Of a DNA stretch of 42,809 bases, positions 32,751 through 42,168 are shown piece by piece. The notes beneath the pieces were generated by a model. It did not search any database. It saw nothing but the letters and a program-made list of their open reading frames with translations, and was not told where the DNA came from. The DNA is from Microcoleus sp. bin48.metabat.b7b8b9.023 (lineage in GTDB: Bacteria; Cyanobacteriota; Cyanobacteriia; Cyanobacteriales; Microcoleaceae). The stretch's first letter is position 1; each line of letters begins with the position of its first letter. The stretch covers positions 1 to 42,809 of the forward strand of contig NZ_JAAFKG010000044.1 of assembly GCF_013299185.1 (NCBI RefSeq). The letters are read 5' to 3'. A program made the translations under genes and the position numbers.

Positions 32751-34043
32751 ATGAACAATCAGCAACCAGAGACGGCATTAGGAAACATTTTAGTAGTAGA
32801 CGATACGCCAGAAAATCTGCGCCTGTTGTCTACAATGTTGACTCATCGGGGGTACGCGCCCCGCTGCGTGATTAACGGGCAAATGGCTCTGAGAGCCTGC
32901 AATTCTAATCCGCCCGATTTGATTTTACTCGACATAATGATGCCGGAAATGAACGGCTACGAAGTGTGTCAGCATCTGAAATCCGAACCTAAAACTCGCG
33001 AAATTCCGGTAATTTTTATCAGCGCTAAAGATGAAGTTTTCGACAAAGTAAACGCATTTGCAGTAGGAGCCGTTGACTACATCAGCAAGCCATTTCAGTT
33101 TGAAGAAGTGCTCGCCCGCATCGAAAGTCACCTGACCCTGCGGAACTTACAAAAACAGCTAAAAGAACAAAATGTGCTGCTTCTAGAAGAAATAACCAGC
33201 CGTTTAGCCGTTGAAAAAACTCTTTACGAAAAAAACCAGGTTTTGCAACAAGAAATCAGCAACCGCCTCGCCGTTGAAAAAGCCTTGCAAGAGCAAAACT
33301 TGCTCCTCCAACAAGAGATATCGAACCGCAAGCGCGCTGAATCTGCCCTCTTAAAATCTAACCAAGAATTGGCGCGGTCGAATGCCGAACTAGAACAATT
33401 TGCTTATGTAGCTTCTCACGACTTGCAAGCGCCTTTAGCAACTATTGCCAGCTACGCTCAACTTTTAGAAAAACGCTACAAAGACCAACTCGACAGCCAA
33501 GCTATTAAGTTTATCACCAATATCGTTCAGGGCTGCACGAGAATGCAAACTTTAATTGACGATTTGCTCGAATATTCGCGAGTTGGTCGCAGTCAGAAAC
33601 CCTTTGAATTGGCAGATTGCAATCATGCCGTCCAGCAAGCAATTGCCAACCTACAAGGGGCTATCCGCAACGCTCAAGCAGTTGTTACCTACAGTGAATT
33701 GCCAGAGGTAATGGGGGATATTTCTCAACTGGTACAGCTTTTTCAAAATTTACTCGGCAATGCAATTAAATATCGCCACGATGCACCGCCTACGGTTCAT
33801 ATTACCGCTTCCCAACATGAGGAAAACTGGTTGTTTTCTGTGTCGGATAATGGGATTGGGATTGCTCCACAGCATCAAGAACGCATCTTTCAAATTTTCC
33901 AGCGCTTGCACACTCAAAGAGAATATTCTGGGACAGGTATTGGTTTAGCAATTTGTCAAAAGATTGTGGAACGTCACGGTGGATCTATGTGGGTGGAGTC
34001 GGAACCGGGTCAAGGTTCAACTTTTCACTTTACTCTCCCTTAA
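32751..34043 (+). CDS. Response regulator-histidine kinase (REC-coiled coil-HisKA-HATPase)
   Basis: 430 residues; ATG 32751 (MNNQQPETALGNILVVDD) is chosen because the preceding 28 open codons lie in repeat DNA. Residues 13-130 are a receiver domain with Asp61 in LLDIMMPEMNG. Residues 135-210 form a coiled coil with a repeated LLQEEISNRLAVEK-like unit. His223 lies in YVASHDLQAPLATI, followed by the ATP-binding domain with NLLGNAIKYRH, DNGIGI and GTGIGLAI. Its own kinase probably accepts a signal through the receiver from another kinase. Cytoplasmic, no sensor domain. The kinase class (SHDLQAPL) is common next to cyanobacterial phytochromes. Confidence 0.93.
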   Translation: MNNQQPETALGNILVVDDTPENLRLLSTMLTHRGYAPRCVINGQMALRACNSNPPDLILLDIMMPEMNGYEVCQHLKSEPKTREIPVIFISAKDEVFDKVNAFAVGAVDYISKPFQFEEVLARIESHLTLRNLQKQLKEQNVLLLEEITSRLAVEKTLYEKNQVLQQEISNRLAVEKALQEQNLLLQQEISNRKRAESALLKSNQELARSNAELEQFAYVASHDLQAPLATIASYAQLLEKRYKDQLDSQAIKFITNIVQGCTRMQTLIDDLLEYSRVGRSQKPFELADCNHAVQQAIANLQGAIRNAQAVVTYSELPEVMGDISQLVQLFQNLLGNAIKYRHDAPPTVHITASQHEENWLFSVSDNGIGIAPQHQERIFQIFQRLHTQREYSGTGIGLAICQKIVERHGGSMWVESEPGQGSTFHFTLP

Positions 34044-34064
34044 TCGAGACATCAAGCACACACT

Positions 34065-34349
34065 TATAGCGGTTATCGGAAAGATGAGGTATTGACCAAT
34101 TCATTAACCATTACAAAATTCCGCAATCCCCGAATCCCCGAATCCTCGAATCTCAAATCTCAAATCAAATTTGTACCTCATCTTTCGCTCGAAAGGCTAT
34201 ATAGCGGTTCTCAAGCGTGGTGAGGTATTCCCGATGCCCGATGCCCGATGCCCGATGCCCGATGCCCGATGCCCGATGCCCGATGCCCGATGCCCGATGC
34301 CCGATGCCCTATGCCCATGAGTACCTCATATTTTTGAGAAAGGCTATAT
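34065..34349. repeat. Two adjacent TATAGC-frame elements, the second with (GATGCCC)12
   Basis: The first (34065-34202) has TATAGCGGTTATCGGAAAGA...GAGGTA and TACCTCATCTTTCG...GCTATA ends around degenerate heptamers (CCCGAAT, CTCAAAT). The second (34199-34349) shares the border CTATATAGC and encloses about twelve copies of GATGCCC. Confidence 0.88.
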
Positions 34350-34626
34350 CCAGAAGCTAGATGACAGGAGAAGCTGAATTAAATCCTATATTTTCAGGGC
34401 GAAGCTTGAAGGTAGCAGTTAAATTGCAAGTTAGAATAAAACATATTTCGCGTTGACAGCCGAGTGAATTTGTGATATAATTATAACTCTTAAACACAAG
34501 TTTTGTAGCGTTCAGTCACACCGCAATCCGATCGCCGATGTATGTGTAGGTGCAATTCGATAACTCCCCCGGAAATAAAAGATAAAATCCAAGTTAGCTT
34601 GAGACAACTTTTAATTAATAAATATT
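34350..34626. other. Upstream region of the large hybrid kinase
   Basis: AT-rich leader of about 280 bp with TATAATTATAACTC near 34475-34490 as possible promoter material. No repeat or gene was seen. Confidence 0.35.
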
Positions 34627-37600
34627 ATGAAAGCAGTTTTTAACTTAGCTGTACCTCCTACGTGCTTCAAGGTTCTGTTAGTAGAAGACCACCCTCAGGA
34701 AGCTGAGCTTATTGAAGATTTGCTGTCAGGAATTAGCGGCCTGCAGTATATATTGCTGACGAAAGTAGAGTGCCTCAGCGAAGCGCAGCAGCGATTGAAT
34801 CAAGAAAGTTTTGACATAATTTTATTAGACCTTTCACTACCAGACAGTCAGGGCATCGAGACGGTGGCTCGGATACAAGAGTACGGGGTAAATGTGCCGA
34901 TCGTAGTTTTGACCGCCCAAAACGACGAAGAGCTGGCGCTGCGGTTGATTTCGGTGGGCGTACAGGATTATTTAGTCAAAAGAAAAATCGACGGCGAACT
35001 GTTAATGCGATCGCTCCGTTACGCCATAGAACGCCAGAACAGTCAAGATGCTTTGCGAAAAAGCGAAGAAAAATATCGCTCGGTGGTGGAAAATTCCCTG
35101 ATCGGAATTGCCATCGTCGCTCCAATTATTGACCCCGCAATTGCTGAAAATTGCAATTGGATTGAAGTTAACGACGCGCTGTGCGATTTGCTCTTATACG
35201 AGCGCGACGAACTCGTAGACAAGCATTGCCTGGAGCTTACTCATCCAGAGGATTTTGAGGCTAATTTTGAAAAATTTTCTCAGATGTTAGCAGGTAAAAC
35301 CGACGGTTACATCTCAGATAAAAGGTGGTTTAGAAAAGATGGCGAAATAGTTTACACGCGAGTTTCGCTGCGCTGCATCCGCGGCCTAGATGGATCTATT
35401 GACCGGATAATTGAAGTGGTGTTGGACGTGAGCGATCGCTACCGCTACGAAGCACAACTGAAAGCATCTGAAGAATTTTTAAACCACACTCTAAATGCGA
35501 CCCCAGATCCAATTTTTGTCAAAGATGACCAGCACCGCTGGATGATATTAAATGATGCTTTTTGTCAGTTGATAGGGAAATCTCGACAAGAACTGATCGG
35601 CAAATCAGAATATGACTTTCTTCCAAAATCAGAAGCGGATGTTTTTTGCAGAAAAGATGAAGAATTATTGGCAAAAGATATCAGTTTGGAAACAGAAGAT
35701 AAATTCACCGACACTGCGGGGAAAGAATGGATAATTTCTACCAAAAAAAGCGTTTTTAAAAGAGCTGATAACAGTAAAGTAATAGTTGGCACAATCAGAG
35801 ATTTTACCGAATACAGACGGCAGCAAATAGCTCTGGAACAAAGCGAAGCTCGATTTCAAAAACTCGTAGCTAACCTGCCCGGAGTAATTTATCAATTTCG
35901 CTCTTCAGCAACTGGAGAAAGATCTTTTCCCTATGTCTCTTCTGGGAGTCGCGAACTTTACGAATTAGAGGCGGAAGTAATAGAGCAAAATGCAGAATTG
36001 TTTTTCAGCGGAATTCATGCAGACGATCGCTTAGATTTAGAAGCATCGATCGCAATTTCAGCCGCTACGCTGGAACCTTGGCGGCAGCAGTGGCGGCAGA
36101 TTATGCCATCCGGAAAAGTTAAGTGGCTGCAAGGAGCATCCAGACCGGAAAGGCTCACCAATCAGAGCAAATCTGAGAGCAAAGGCGATATTCTCTGGGA
36201 CGGTTTAGTGATGGATATCACTGAGTTAAAGCAGGCACAGACAGAGCGCGATCGCTTTTTTACTATTTCCTTAGACTTGCTTTGCATTGCTGGTTTCGAC
36301 GGCTATTTTAAACGATTAAACTCTGCTTGGTCAAATGCTCTGCGCTACAGCAGTGCCGAACTGCTCGCCAAACCATTCATCGAATTTGTTCATCCAGACG
36401 ATCGAGCAGCCACCTCAGCCGAAATGGAAAAACTAATCGCCGGTACGTCCATTATCTACTTTGAAAACCGCTATCTTTGCCAAGACGGTTCCTACAAATG
36501 GTTGCTGTGGACGGCATCGCCTTTTAGCGAAGAAGGTTTGATTTATGCAGTGGCTCGCGATATTACTTCTCGCAAAAAAGCTGAGTCGGAACTTCAGCGA
36601 CAAGCAGTAGCAATGGCCGCTGCTCATGACGGCATTGCTATTTTTAACGCTCGTAAAGAATGTATTTATTCAAACGACGCTTATCTTAAAATGTACGGCT
36701 TGGCTAGCGCTAGCGAACTGTATGGGAAGAAATGGAAAATGCTCTACAGCCGTGCTGAAATTCAATATCTTGAACGTGAAATAATCCCGGCGCTCCAGGA
36801 AAAAGGGTACTGCAATATAGAAGCGATCGGTCAGCGGCGCGACGGTACTAAGTTCCCTCAAGAATTGTCGCTGACAATGCTTGCAGGGGGCGAGATAATT
36901 TCGATCTTCCGCGATATCACCAAAAGAAAACAAGCAGAATCAGAACTGCAATCTAGCCAGCGCCGCTATCAAACTTTAGCAGAAGCATCGCCGGTTTGCA
37001 TATTTCACAGTGATGCCTTTGGTAATTGTCTTTATGTGAATCAGCGGTGGAGCGAAATCACGGGATTAGATCCAGAATTAGCAGCCGAAACAGGCTGGAT
37101 GAATGCCGTACATCCTGATGATGCCGAGCGGGTGAAAAATGAATGGTATGGAGCAGTTATTAACAAAATTCCTTTTAAATCAGAATACCGCTTTCAGCGT
37201 CCAGACGGTCGGGTAATTTGGGCGATCGGTCAGGCGATCGCCGAAATCGGAGACAAGCAGGAAGTTAAAGGCTATATCGGCAGCATTACTGATATTAGCG
37301 ATCGCAAACAAGCTGAATTAGACCTACTGCGGGTGACTCAAGCCGTAGAAAGCACCAGTGATGCGATCGGCATTGCTGACTTGACAGGGCGATCGATCTA
37401 CCACAATCAAGCCTTTATTGTGCGGTACGGCTACACAGCAGAAGAACTGAACGCAGCGGGTGGAGCAACGGCAATTTATCCGCAAAATTCAGTGCTGCAA
37501 GAAATGTTTAAAACGATTCGTAAAGGCAAATCTTGGCAAGGCGAACTCAAAATCAAAACTAAAAGCAAGGAACTGGTAACAACCTTATTTCGCGCTGACT

Positions 37601-39819
37601 GTATTAAAGATGAAACTGATAATTTAATCGGGTTTGTGGGAGTAATTACCGACATCACAGACCGCAAAAAAGCTGAGATGGCGCTGCTAAAGCAATTAAG
37701 GCGAGAACGCCTGGTAGTTGCCATGCTCGATCGCATTCGCTCCTCCCTCAATTTAGAAGAAGTTCTCACCGCTGCTGTCGATCAAGTGCGGCAATTATTG
37801 CAAACAGACCGCACAGTTATTTACCGCTTTAATCCCGACTGGAGCGGCACTGTAGTTGTCGAATCCGTGGCAAAGAATCGAATTTCGCTCCGAGGTTTTA
37901 ACAATTTTGACCTCTGTTTTAAAGATAAATTTGTTGCTATTTACCAGCAAGGCTGTATTCGAGCTATCGAAGATATTTATGGTGAAAATCTGAGCGAATG
38001 CTACATTAAAATTCTCGAAAGTTTTGAAGTGAGAGCTAACTTAGTAGTGCCGATTTTACAAGCACGAGAAAGCATTTACCCTGCCCAATCCACCGCAGAA
38101 AATCAACTTTGGGGACTGCTGATCGCCCACGATTGCAGCGGCCCCCGTGTCTGGGATTCCTCAGAAATAGAATCCCTGCGGCAATTGTGCGTGCAATTGG
38201 CGATCGCGATCCAGCAATCAACACTATTTCAACAAGCACAAACCGAAATAGCCGATCGCAAACAAGCAGAAGCAGCCCTACAATTAGCTAAAGAAGCCGC
38301 CGAAACCGCCAACCGCGCCAAAAGCGAATTTCTCGCCAACATGAGCCACGAACTCCGCACGCCTTTAAACGGGGTTTTAGGTTACGCTCAAATCCTCAAA
38401 ACCGACAGAGACTTAAGCTGCGATCAACAAGAAAGTCTCAGCAATATTCAACATTGCGGTCAACACCTGCTGATGTTAATCAACGATGTTTTAGACCTTT
38501 CTAAAATCGAAGCTAGAAAAATGGAACTCTACCCGGAAGAGTTAAATTTTCTAAATTTTACGAAAAATATTGCGGATCTGTTTCAGATGCGGGCAGATCA
38601 AAAAGGAATTTGTTTCAATTACGAACAAGTATCGCCCCTGCCCACCTGCGTCCAAGTCGATCAAAAAAGATTGCGCCAAATTCTAATTAATTTACTCAGC
38701 AATGCGGTTAAATTTACTAACAGCGGCGGAGTAACTTTCAAAGTCGGCTATGTCGGCACAGAGGCCTGGAGTCGCAGACAAGGAGAAACATACGAATTCT
38801 CGCTTTTGAGTTCTGAACTCAAAGAAAATTATCTGCGCTTTTCCCACAATGCGATCGCAGCTAAACACGCTTTAAAAATCCGATTTCAAGTCGAGGATAC
38901 CGGGACAGGAATAGACAAAAGCAAGTTAGAAGAAATATTTTTGCCCTTCCACCAAGTAGGAGGCAATACCTTTGTTGAAGGTACGGGTCTCGGACTCTCG
39001 ATCAGCCAGAAATTAGCGAAACTGATGGGCAGCAAAATTCGCGTCAACAGCACTTTCGGAAAAGGCAGCACTTTCTGGCTAGATTTAGAATTGCCCGCAG
39101 CCAAACGCTACTTAGAGGTGTCTCCTTTGCGGGAAAAACGCTGGCTGGTCGGTTTTGTGGGCAATAAGCGGAAAGTGCTAATCGTGGACGACAATCAACT
39201 AAATCGCGATTTGTTGTGCAGGATGCTGGGGCGTTTGGGATTTGAAGTTGCAGAGGCACAAAATGGTCAAGAATGCCTCTACAAAGCAGTCAAATTTCAA
39301 CCTGATGTGATTTTAATGGACTTGCAAATGCCTGTAATGGATGGCTTAGAAACTACAAGGAGACTGCGGCAGTTGCCGGAATTAAAAGATGTCGTGTTAA
39401 TCGCTTTGTCAGCTAGCGTTTTCGAGTCGGCGCAGCAAGAGAGCATCCTTGCAGGGTGCGATGATTTTCTTCCCAAGCCGATCGAAGCAAATCACTTTTT
39501 GGAACAGTTGCGCGTGCATTTGGGACTAGAATGGATTTACGAGGAATCTCCGGAAAACCAAAATTGTAAAACTCCCAGTTTGTCACCAGCATCTGATTTT
39601 CCTGCTTATGCTGCTCTGTTACCTGCGGCTTCTGAGTCGGTAGCAAAAATTGTGAAACTTGCGGCTATGGGCGACATTGAAGAAATTTTTGAGGAGAGTG
39701 CTAAGCTGGAAAGTTTGGAACCAAAATTAGTGCCGTTTGCCACGAAGCTCCGCCAACTTGCTAAGGGATTTCAGCTCAAACAAATTCGGAATATTTTACA
39801 GCAGTATATCGATGGTTAG
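34627..39819 (+). CDS. Hybrid sensor histidine kinase REC-PAS(7)-GAF-HisKA-HATPase-REC
   Basis: 1730 residues, cytoplasmic, no membrane helices. Order: receiver at 14-135 (Asp68 in LLDLSLPDS); seven PAS domains starting near 144, 278, 405, 539, 656, 776 and 900, several with PAC ends (DITERK/DISDRKQAE); GAF at about 1024-1215 of the phytochrome-like type, though the usual bilin-binding Cys is not obvious; HisKA with His1241 in NMSHELRTPLNG; ATP-binding domain about 1350-1490 with DTGTGI and GTGLGLSIS; second receiver 1515-1635 with Asp1565 in LMDLQMPVMDG. The last 90 residues are helical, at the place of an Hpt domain, but lack a clear HxxKG motif. It likely integrates several small-molecule or redox signals. 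Confidence 0.95.
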   Translation: MKAVFNLAVPPTCFKVLLVEDHPQEAELIEDLLSGISGLQYILLTKVECLSEAQQRLNQESFDIILLDLSLPDSQGIETVARIQEYGVNVPIVVLTAQNDEELALRLISVGVQDYLVKRKIDGELLMRSLRYAIERQNSQDALRKSEEKYRSVVENSLIGIAIVAPIIDPAIAENCNWIEVNDALCDLLLYERDELVDKHCLELTHPEDFEANFEKFSQMLAGKTDGYISDKRWFRKDGEIVYTRVSLRCIRGLDGSIDRIIEVVLDVSDRYRYEAQLKASEEFLNHTLNATPDPIFVKDDQHRWMILNDAFCQLIGKSRQELIGKSEYDFLPKSEADVFCRKDEELLAKDISLETEDKFTDTAGKEWIISTKKSVFKRADNSKVIVGTIRDFTEYRRQQIALEQSEARFQKLVANLPGVIYQFRSSATGERSFPYVSSGSRELYELEAEVIEQNAELFFSGIHADDRLDLEASIAISAATLEPWRQQWRQIMPSGKVKWLQGASRPERLTNQSKSESKGDILWDGLVMDITELKQAQTERDRFFTISLDLLCIAGFDGYFKRLNSAWSNALRYSSAELLAKPFIEFVHPDDRAATSAEMEKLIAGTSIIYFENRYLCQDGSYKWLLWTASPFSEEGLIYAVARDITSRKKAESELQRQAVAMAAAHDGIAIFNARKECIYSNDAYLKMYGLASASELYGKKWKMLYSRAEIQYLEREIIPALQEKGYCNIEAIGQRRDGTKFPQELSLTMLAGGEIISIFRDITKRKQAESELQSSQRRYQTLAEASPVCIFHSDAFGNCLYVNQRWSEITGLDPELAAETGWMNAVHPDDAERVKNEWYGAVINKIPFKSEYRFQRPDGRVIWAIGQAIAEIGDKQEVKGYIGSITDISDRKQAELDLLRVTQAVESTSDAIGIADLTGRSIYHNQAFIVRYGYTAEELNAAGGATAIYPQNSVLQEMFKTIRKGKSWQGELKIKTKSKELVTTLFRADCIKDETDNLIGFVGVITDITDRKKAEMALLKQLRRERLVVAMLDRIRSSLNLEEVLTAAVDQVRQLLQTDRTVIYRFNPDWSGTVVVESVAKNRISLRGFNNFDLCFKDKFVAIYQQGCIRAIEDIYGENLSECYIKILESFEVRANLVVPILQARESIYPAQSTAENQLWGLLIAHDCSGPRVWDSSEIESLRQLCVQLAIAIQQSTLFQQAQTEIADRKQAEAALQLAKEAAETANRAKSEFLANMSHELRTPLNGVLGYAQILKTDRDLSCDQQESLSNIQHCGQHLLMLINDVLDLSKIEARKMELYPEELNFLNFTKNIADLFQMRADQKGICFNYEQVSPLPTCVQVDQKRLRQILINLLSNAVKFTNSGGVTFKVGYVGTEAWSRRQGETYEFSLLSSELKENYLRFSHNAIAAKHALKIRFQVEDTGTGIDKSKLEEIFLPFHQVGGNTFVEGTGLGLSISQKLAKLMGSKIRVNSTFGKGSTFWLDLELPAAKRYLEVSPLREKRWLVGFVGNKRKVLIVDDNQLNRDLLCRMLGRLGFEVAEAQNGQECLYKAVKFQPDVILMDLQMPVMDGLETTRRLRQLPELKDVVLIALSASVFESAQQESILAGCDDFLPKPIEANHFLEQLRVHLGLEWIYEESPENQNCKTPSLSPASDFPAYAALLPAASESVAKIVKLAAMGDIEEIFEESAKLESLEPKLVPFATKLRQLAKGFQLKQIRNILQQYIDG

Positions 39820-40058
39820 TAGTTATTAGTTATTGGTTATTGGTTATTGGTTATTGGTTATTGGTTATTGGTTATTGGTTATTGGTTATTGGTTATTGGT
39901 TATTGGTTATTGGTTATTGGTTATTAGTTATTAGTTATTGGTTATTGGTTATTGGTTATTAGTTATTGGTTCAAATGCCCAATGCCAATGCCCAATCCCT
40001 CCGCTACGCTCCGCCCAATGCCCAATGCGTACCTCATGTTAGTGAGAAAGGCTATATA
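39820..40058. repeat. Heptamer satellite (TTATTGG)n and right half of a TATAGC-frame element
   Basis: About twenty copies of TTATTGG/TTATTAG begin four bases after the kinase stop, followed by a (AATGCCC)n piece and the frame's right end GTACCTCATGTTAGTGAGAA...GCTATA. The left end of the frame is missing, apparently replaced by the kinase gene end. Confidence 0.9.
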
Positions 40059-40071
40059 ATATTCTGTTGTT

Positions 40072-40635
40072 TCACTGTAACAGCCAACCAAATAAATCTC
40101 CTACTGTCAGTTGCAATTCCCTGGCAAAAGATGGCACGGGCAATAACTGTTCCGGTTCGTCAAACACCTCGGTTGATTGAGCCGGCCGATATACAAAAAC
40201 CGATCGCTCTTCTGGATCGATTAACCAACCCGTTTGAGTTCCGTGTTTGAGACAATGTAAAATATTTTTAGTAACTTTAGTTTGGCTTTGGTCGGGGGAG
40301 AGGATTTCAATTGTCCAATCCGGGGCGATCGCAAACACATTTGCCACACAGCCATTTTCGTTGCGGGGAATGCGCTCCCAAGTGAATACAGTCACGTCGG
40401 GAACGATCGCGCGACCGCCAAAAACACACCGCAGTTCGGGAAATGCTCGCGCCACCTTTTGAGGTTTGAGAGCAGCATTAGCAGCACTTGTCAACTCGCC
40501 TTGAATTACACTATGTTCTCCTTGAGGCATGGGTTTTTGAATGATTTTACCGTCAATGTACTCGCTGGCTGGCTTGGTTTCTGACAACTTCAGAAACTCT
40601 TCGAGTGTCAAAGATTTTGGCAGGGTTTGTACCAT
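40072..40635 (-). CDS. Uma2-family (DUF820) nuclease-like protein
   Basis: 187 residues of the PD-(D/E)XK superfamily that is greatly expanded in cyanobacteria. The start helix is LTLEEFLKL; the active-site pattern is Glu25 before YIDGKI, Asp80 in AIVPDV, Glu110 in WTIEILSP and Lys120 in SQTK. The C-terminal FVYRPAQST and LTVGDLFGW are usual. The biological role is unknown; an endonuclease activity is inferred from the fold. It is alone and next to repeat DNA, as such genes often are. Confidence 0.93.
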   Translation of the reverse strand: MVQTLPKSLTLEEFLKLSETKPASEYIDGKIIQKPMPQGEHSVIQGELTSAANAALKPQKVARAFPELRCVFGGRAIVPDVTVFTWERIPRNENGCVANVFAIAPDWTIEILSPDQSQTKVTKNILHCLKHGTQTGWLIDPEERSVFVYRPAQSTEVFDEPEQLLPVPSFARELQLTVGDLFGWLLQ

Positions 40636-40800
40636 CCGATTTTACCTCTAAAATAGGAGTTTCACCTGCTATTTTACCAAAAATGGCCCGACTCGCGCGA
40701 TCGCCGCTCCGCTTACTTCTTGCTTCGGCTATACCACCTTGCATCCTGCGGCTAATCTTGCTTCTATATATTCAGAGACAGTTTTTTGAGAGATTTGGGA

Positions 40801-42168
40801 TTGAAAATACTTTGCCTCAGTAACGGCCACGGAGAAGATGCGATCGCCCTTCGCATCTTGCAGGAACTACAACAGCACCCGCATCCCCCAGAATTATTAG
40901 CCGTGTTTCCGCTAGTGGGGGAAGGGCAAGCTTTCGCTCAACTAGAAAACGCCCGCATCATCGGCCCGGTGCAGCGGATGCCTTCGGGTGGCTTTATCTA
41001 CATGGATGGAAAGGAATTTTTGCGCGATGTCAAAGGCGGGTTGCTTCAGTTGACTCTAGCTCAGTTTAAAGCTATCCGCGCTTGGGTGCGATCGCAACAA
41101 CAGTCTGGAAATCACAACGCCGCGATTTTAGCTTGCGGGGATATTGTACCGCTGCTGTTTGCTTGGCTCAGCGGCGCGCCCTATGCCTTTGTCGGCACGG
41201 CCAAGTCCGAATATCACGTGCGGGACGAGCAGGGGCCTCTGGCTGGCAAATCCCGCCCGTGGGCTTGGAAGATTTGGTCGCGATCGGTTTATTTCCCTTG
41301 GGAGCGCTGGTTGATGACTAGAAAGCTCTGTAAAGCTGTTTTTGTGCGGGACGCCCTCACCGCCGAGACTTTAGAAAAGCTGGGAATTCCCGCCTACAAT
41401 CTCGGCAATCCCATGATGGACGGACTCGAACCGGAAAACCCCGCCCGTTTTTACGGCGCTGATGCAGAGTTTCGGGAAATGGAGCGATCGCTCGTCATCA
41501 CCTTACTGCCCGGTTCCCGAGCGCCGGAAGCCTATGCTAATTGGCTGCTAATAGTAGAGGCTGTAGCCGGAATTTTGTCTCTGTTTGGCGATCGCAAATT
41601 GTTATTTTTCGGAGCTATTTCTCCCGAGTTAAACTTAGAAGCTTTGCGACCTAGTTTAGAATTTTTCGGCTGGCGCCAAGAGGGCGAAACTAAAACCCAG
41701 CGGCGAGAAGGTAGTATTTTGCGACCTGCTGTTTCTAACGCTCAAGAAATTAGGAAAGAATCTCCTAATTTGCTATTGCCCTTGACTTTTGTGCAAAGAA
41801 AAGCCACGATGATTTTAACTCAGCAAAGTTTTAACGATTGTTTGTACCAAGCCGATTTAGCGATCGCAATGGCCGGAACAGCTACAGAACAATTTGTAGG
41901 TTTAGGAAAACCGGCGATCGCCATTCCCGGAACCGGCCCGCAATTTACTCCCGCTTTTGCCGAAGCTCAAAGTCGCCTCTTAGGCCCCTCCTTAATTTTA
42001 GTCAAACATCCCGCCGAAGTTGCCGGCACCATCCAGTCTTTGCTTCGCGATCCTGACAGGTTGCAGCTAATCGCTGAAAATGGCTGGCGCCGCATGGGAG
42101 AAAGCGGTGCATCAGCCCGAATTGCCGAGTGTTTAATTCAACGGTTCGACGAATCCAGCAATTCTTAA
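40801..42168 (+). CDS. Lipid-A-disaccharide synthase-related glycosyltransferase
   Basis: 455 residues. I place the start at TTG 40801 (first residues LKILCLSNGHGEDAIALRIL, read as Met), the conserved beginning; an in-frame TTG at 40786 is possible. The protein belongs to the cyanobacterial LpxB-related family: SNGHGEDAIA near the start, YAFVGTAKSEYHVRD, the central VFVRDALTAETLEKLGIP, LLPGSRAPEAYANW, and a C-terminal DLAIAMAGTATEQFVGLGKP. LpxB joins two lipid A precursors; for this family the reaction is unproven, but a GT-B fold acting on a membrane glycolipid is likely. Complete, no membrane helix. Confidence 0.9.
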   Translation: MKILCLSNGHGEDAIALRILQELQQHPHPPELLAVFPLVGEGQAFAQLENARIIGPVQRMPSGGFIYMDGKEFLRDVKGGLLQLTLAQFKAIRAWVRSQQQSGNHNAAILACGDIVPLLFAWLSGAPYAFVGTAKSEYHVRDEQGPLAGKSRPWAWKIWSRSVYFPWERWLMTRKLCKAVFVRDALTAETLEKLGIPAYNLGNPMMDGLEPENPARFYGADAEFREMERSLVITLLPGSRAPEAYANWLLIVEAVAGILSLFGDRKLLFFGAISPELNLEALRPSLEFFGWRQEGETKTQRREGSILRPAVSNAQEIRKESPNLLLPLTFVQRKATMILTQQSFNDCLYQADLAIAMAGTATEQFVGLGKPAIAIPGTGPQFTPAFAEAQSRLLGPSLILVKHPAEVAGTIQSLLRDPDRLQLIAENGWRRMGESGASARIAECLIQRFDESSNS

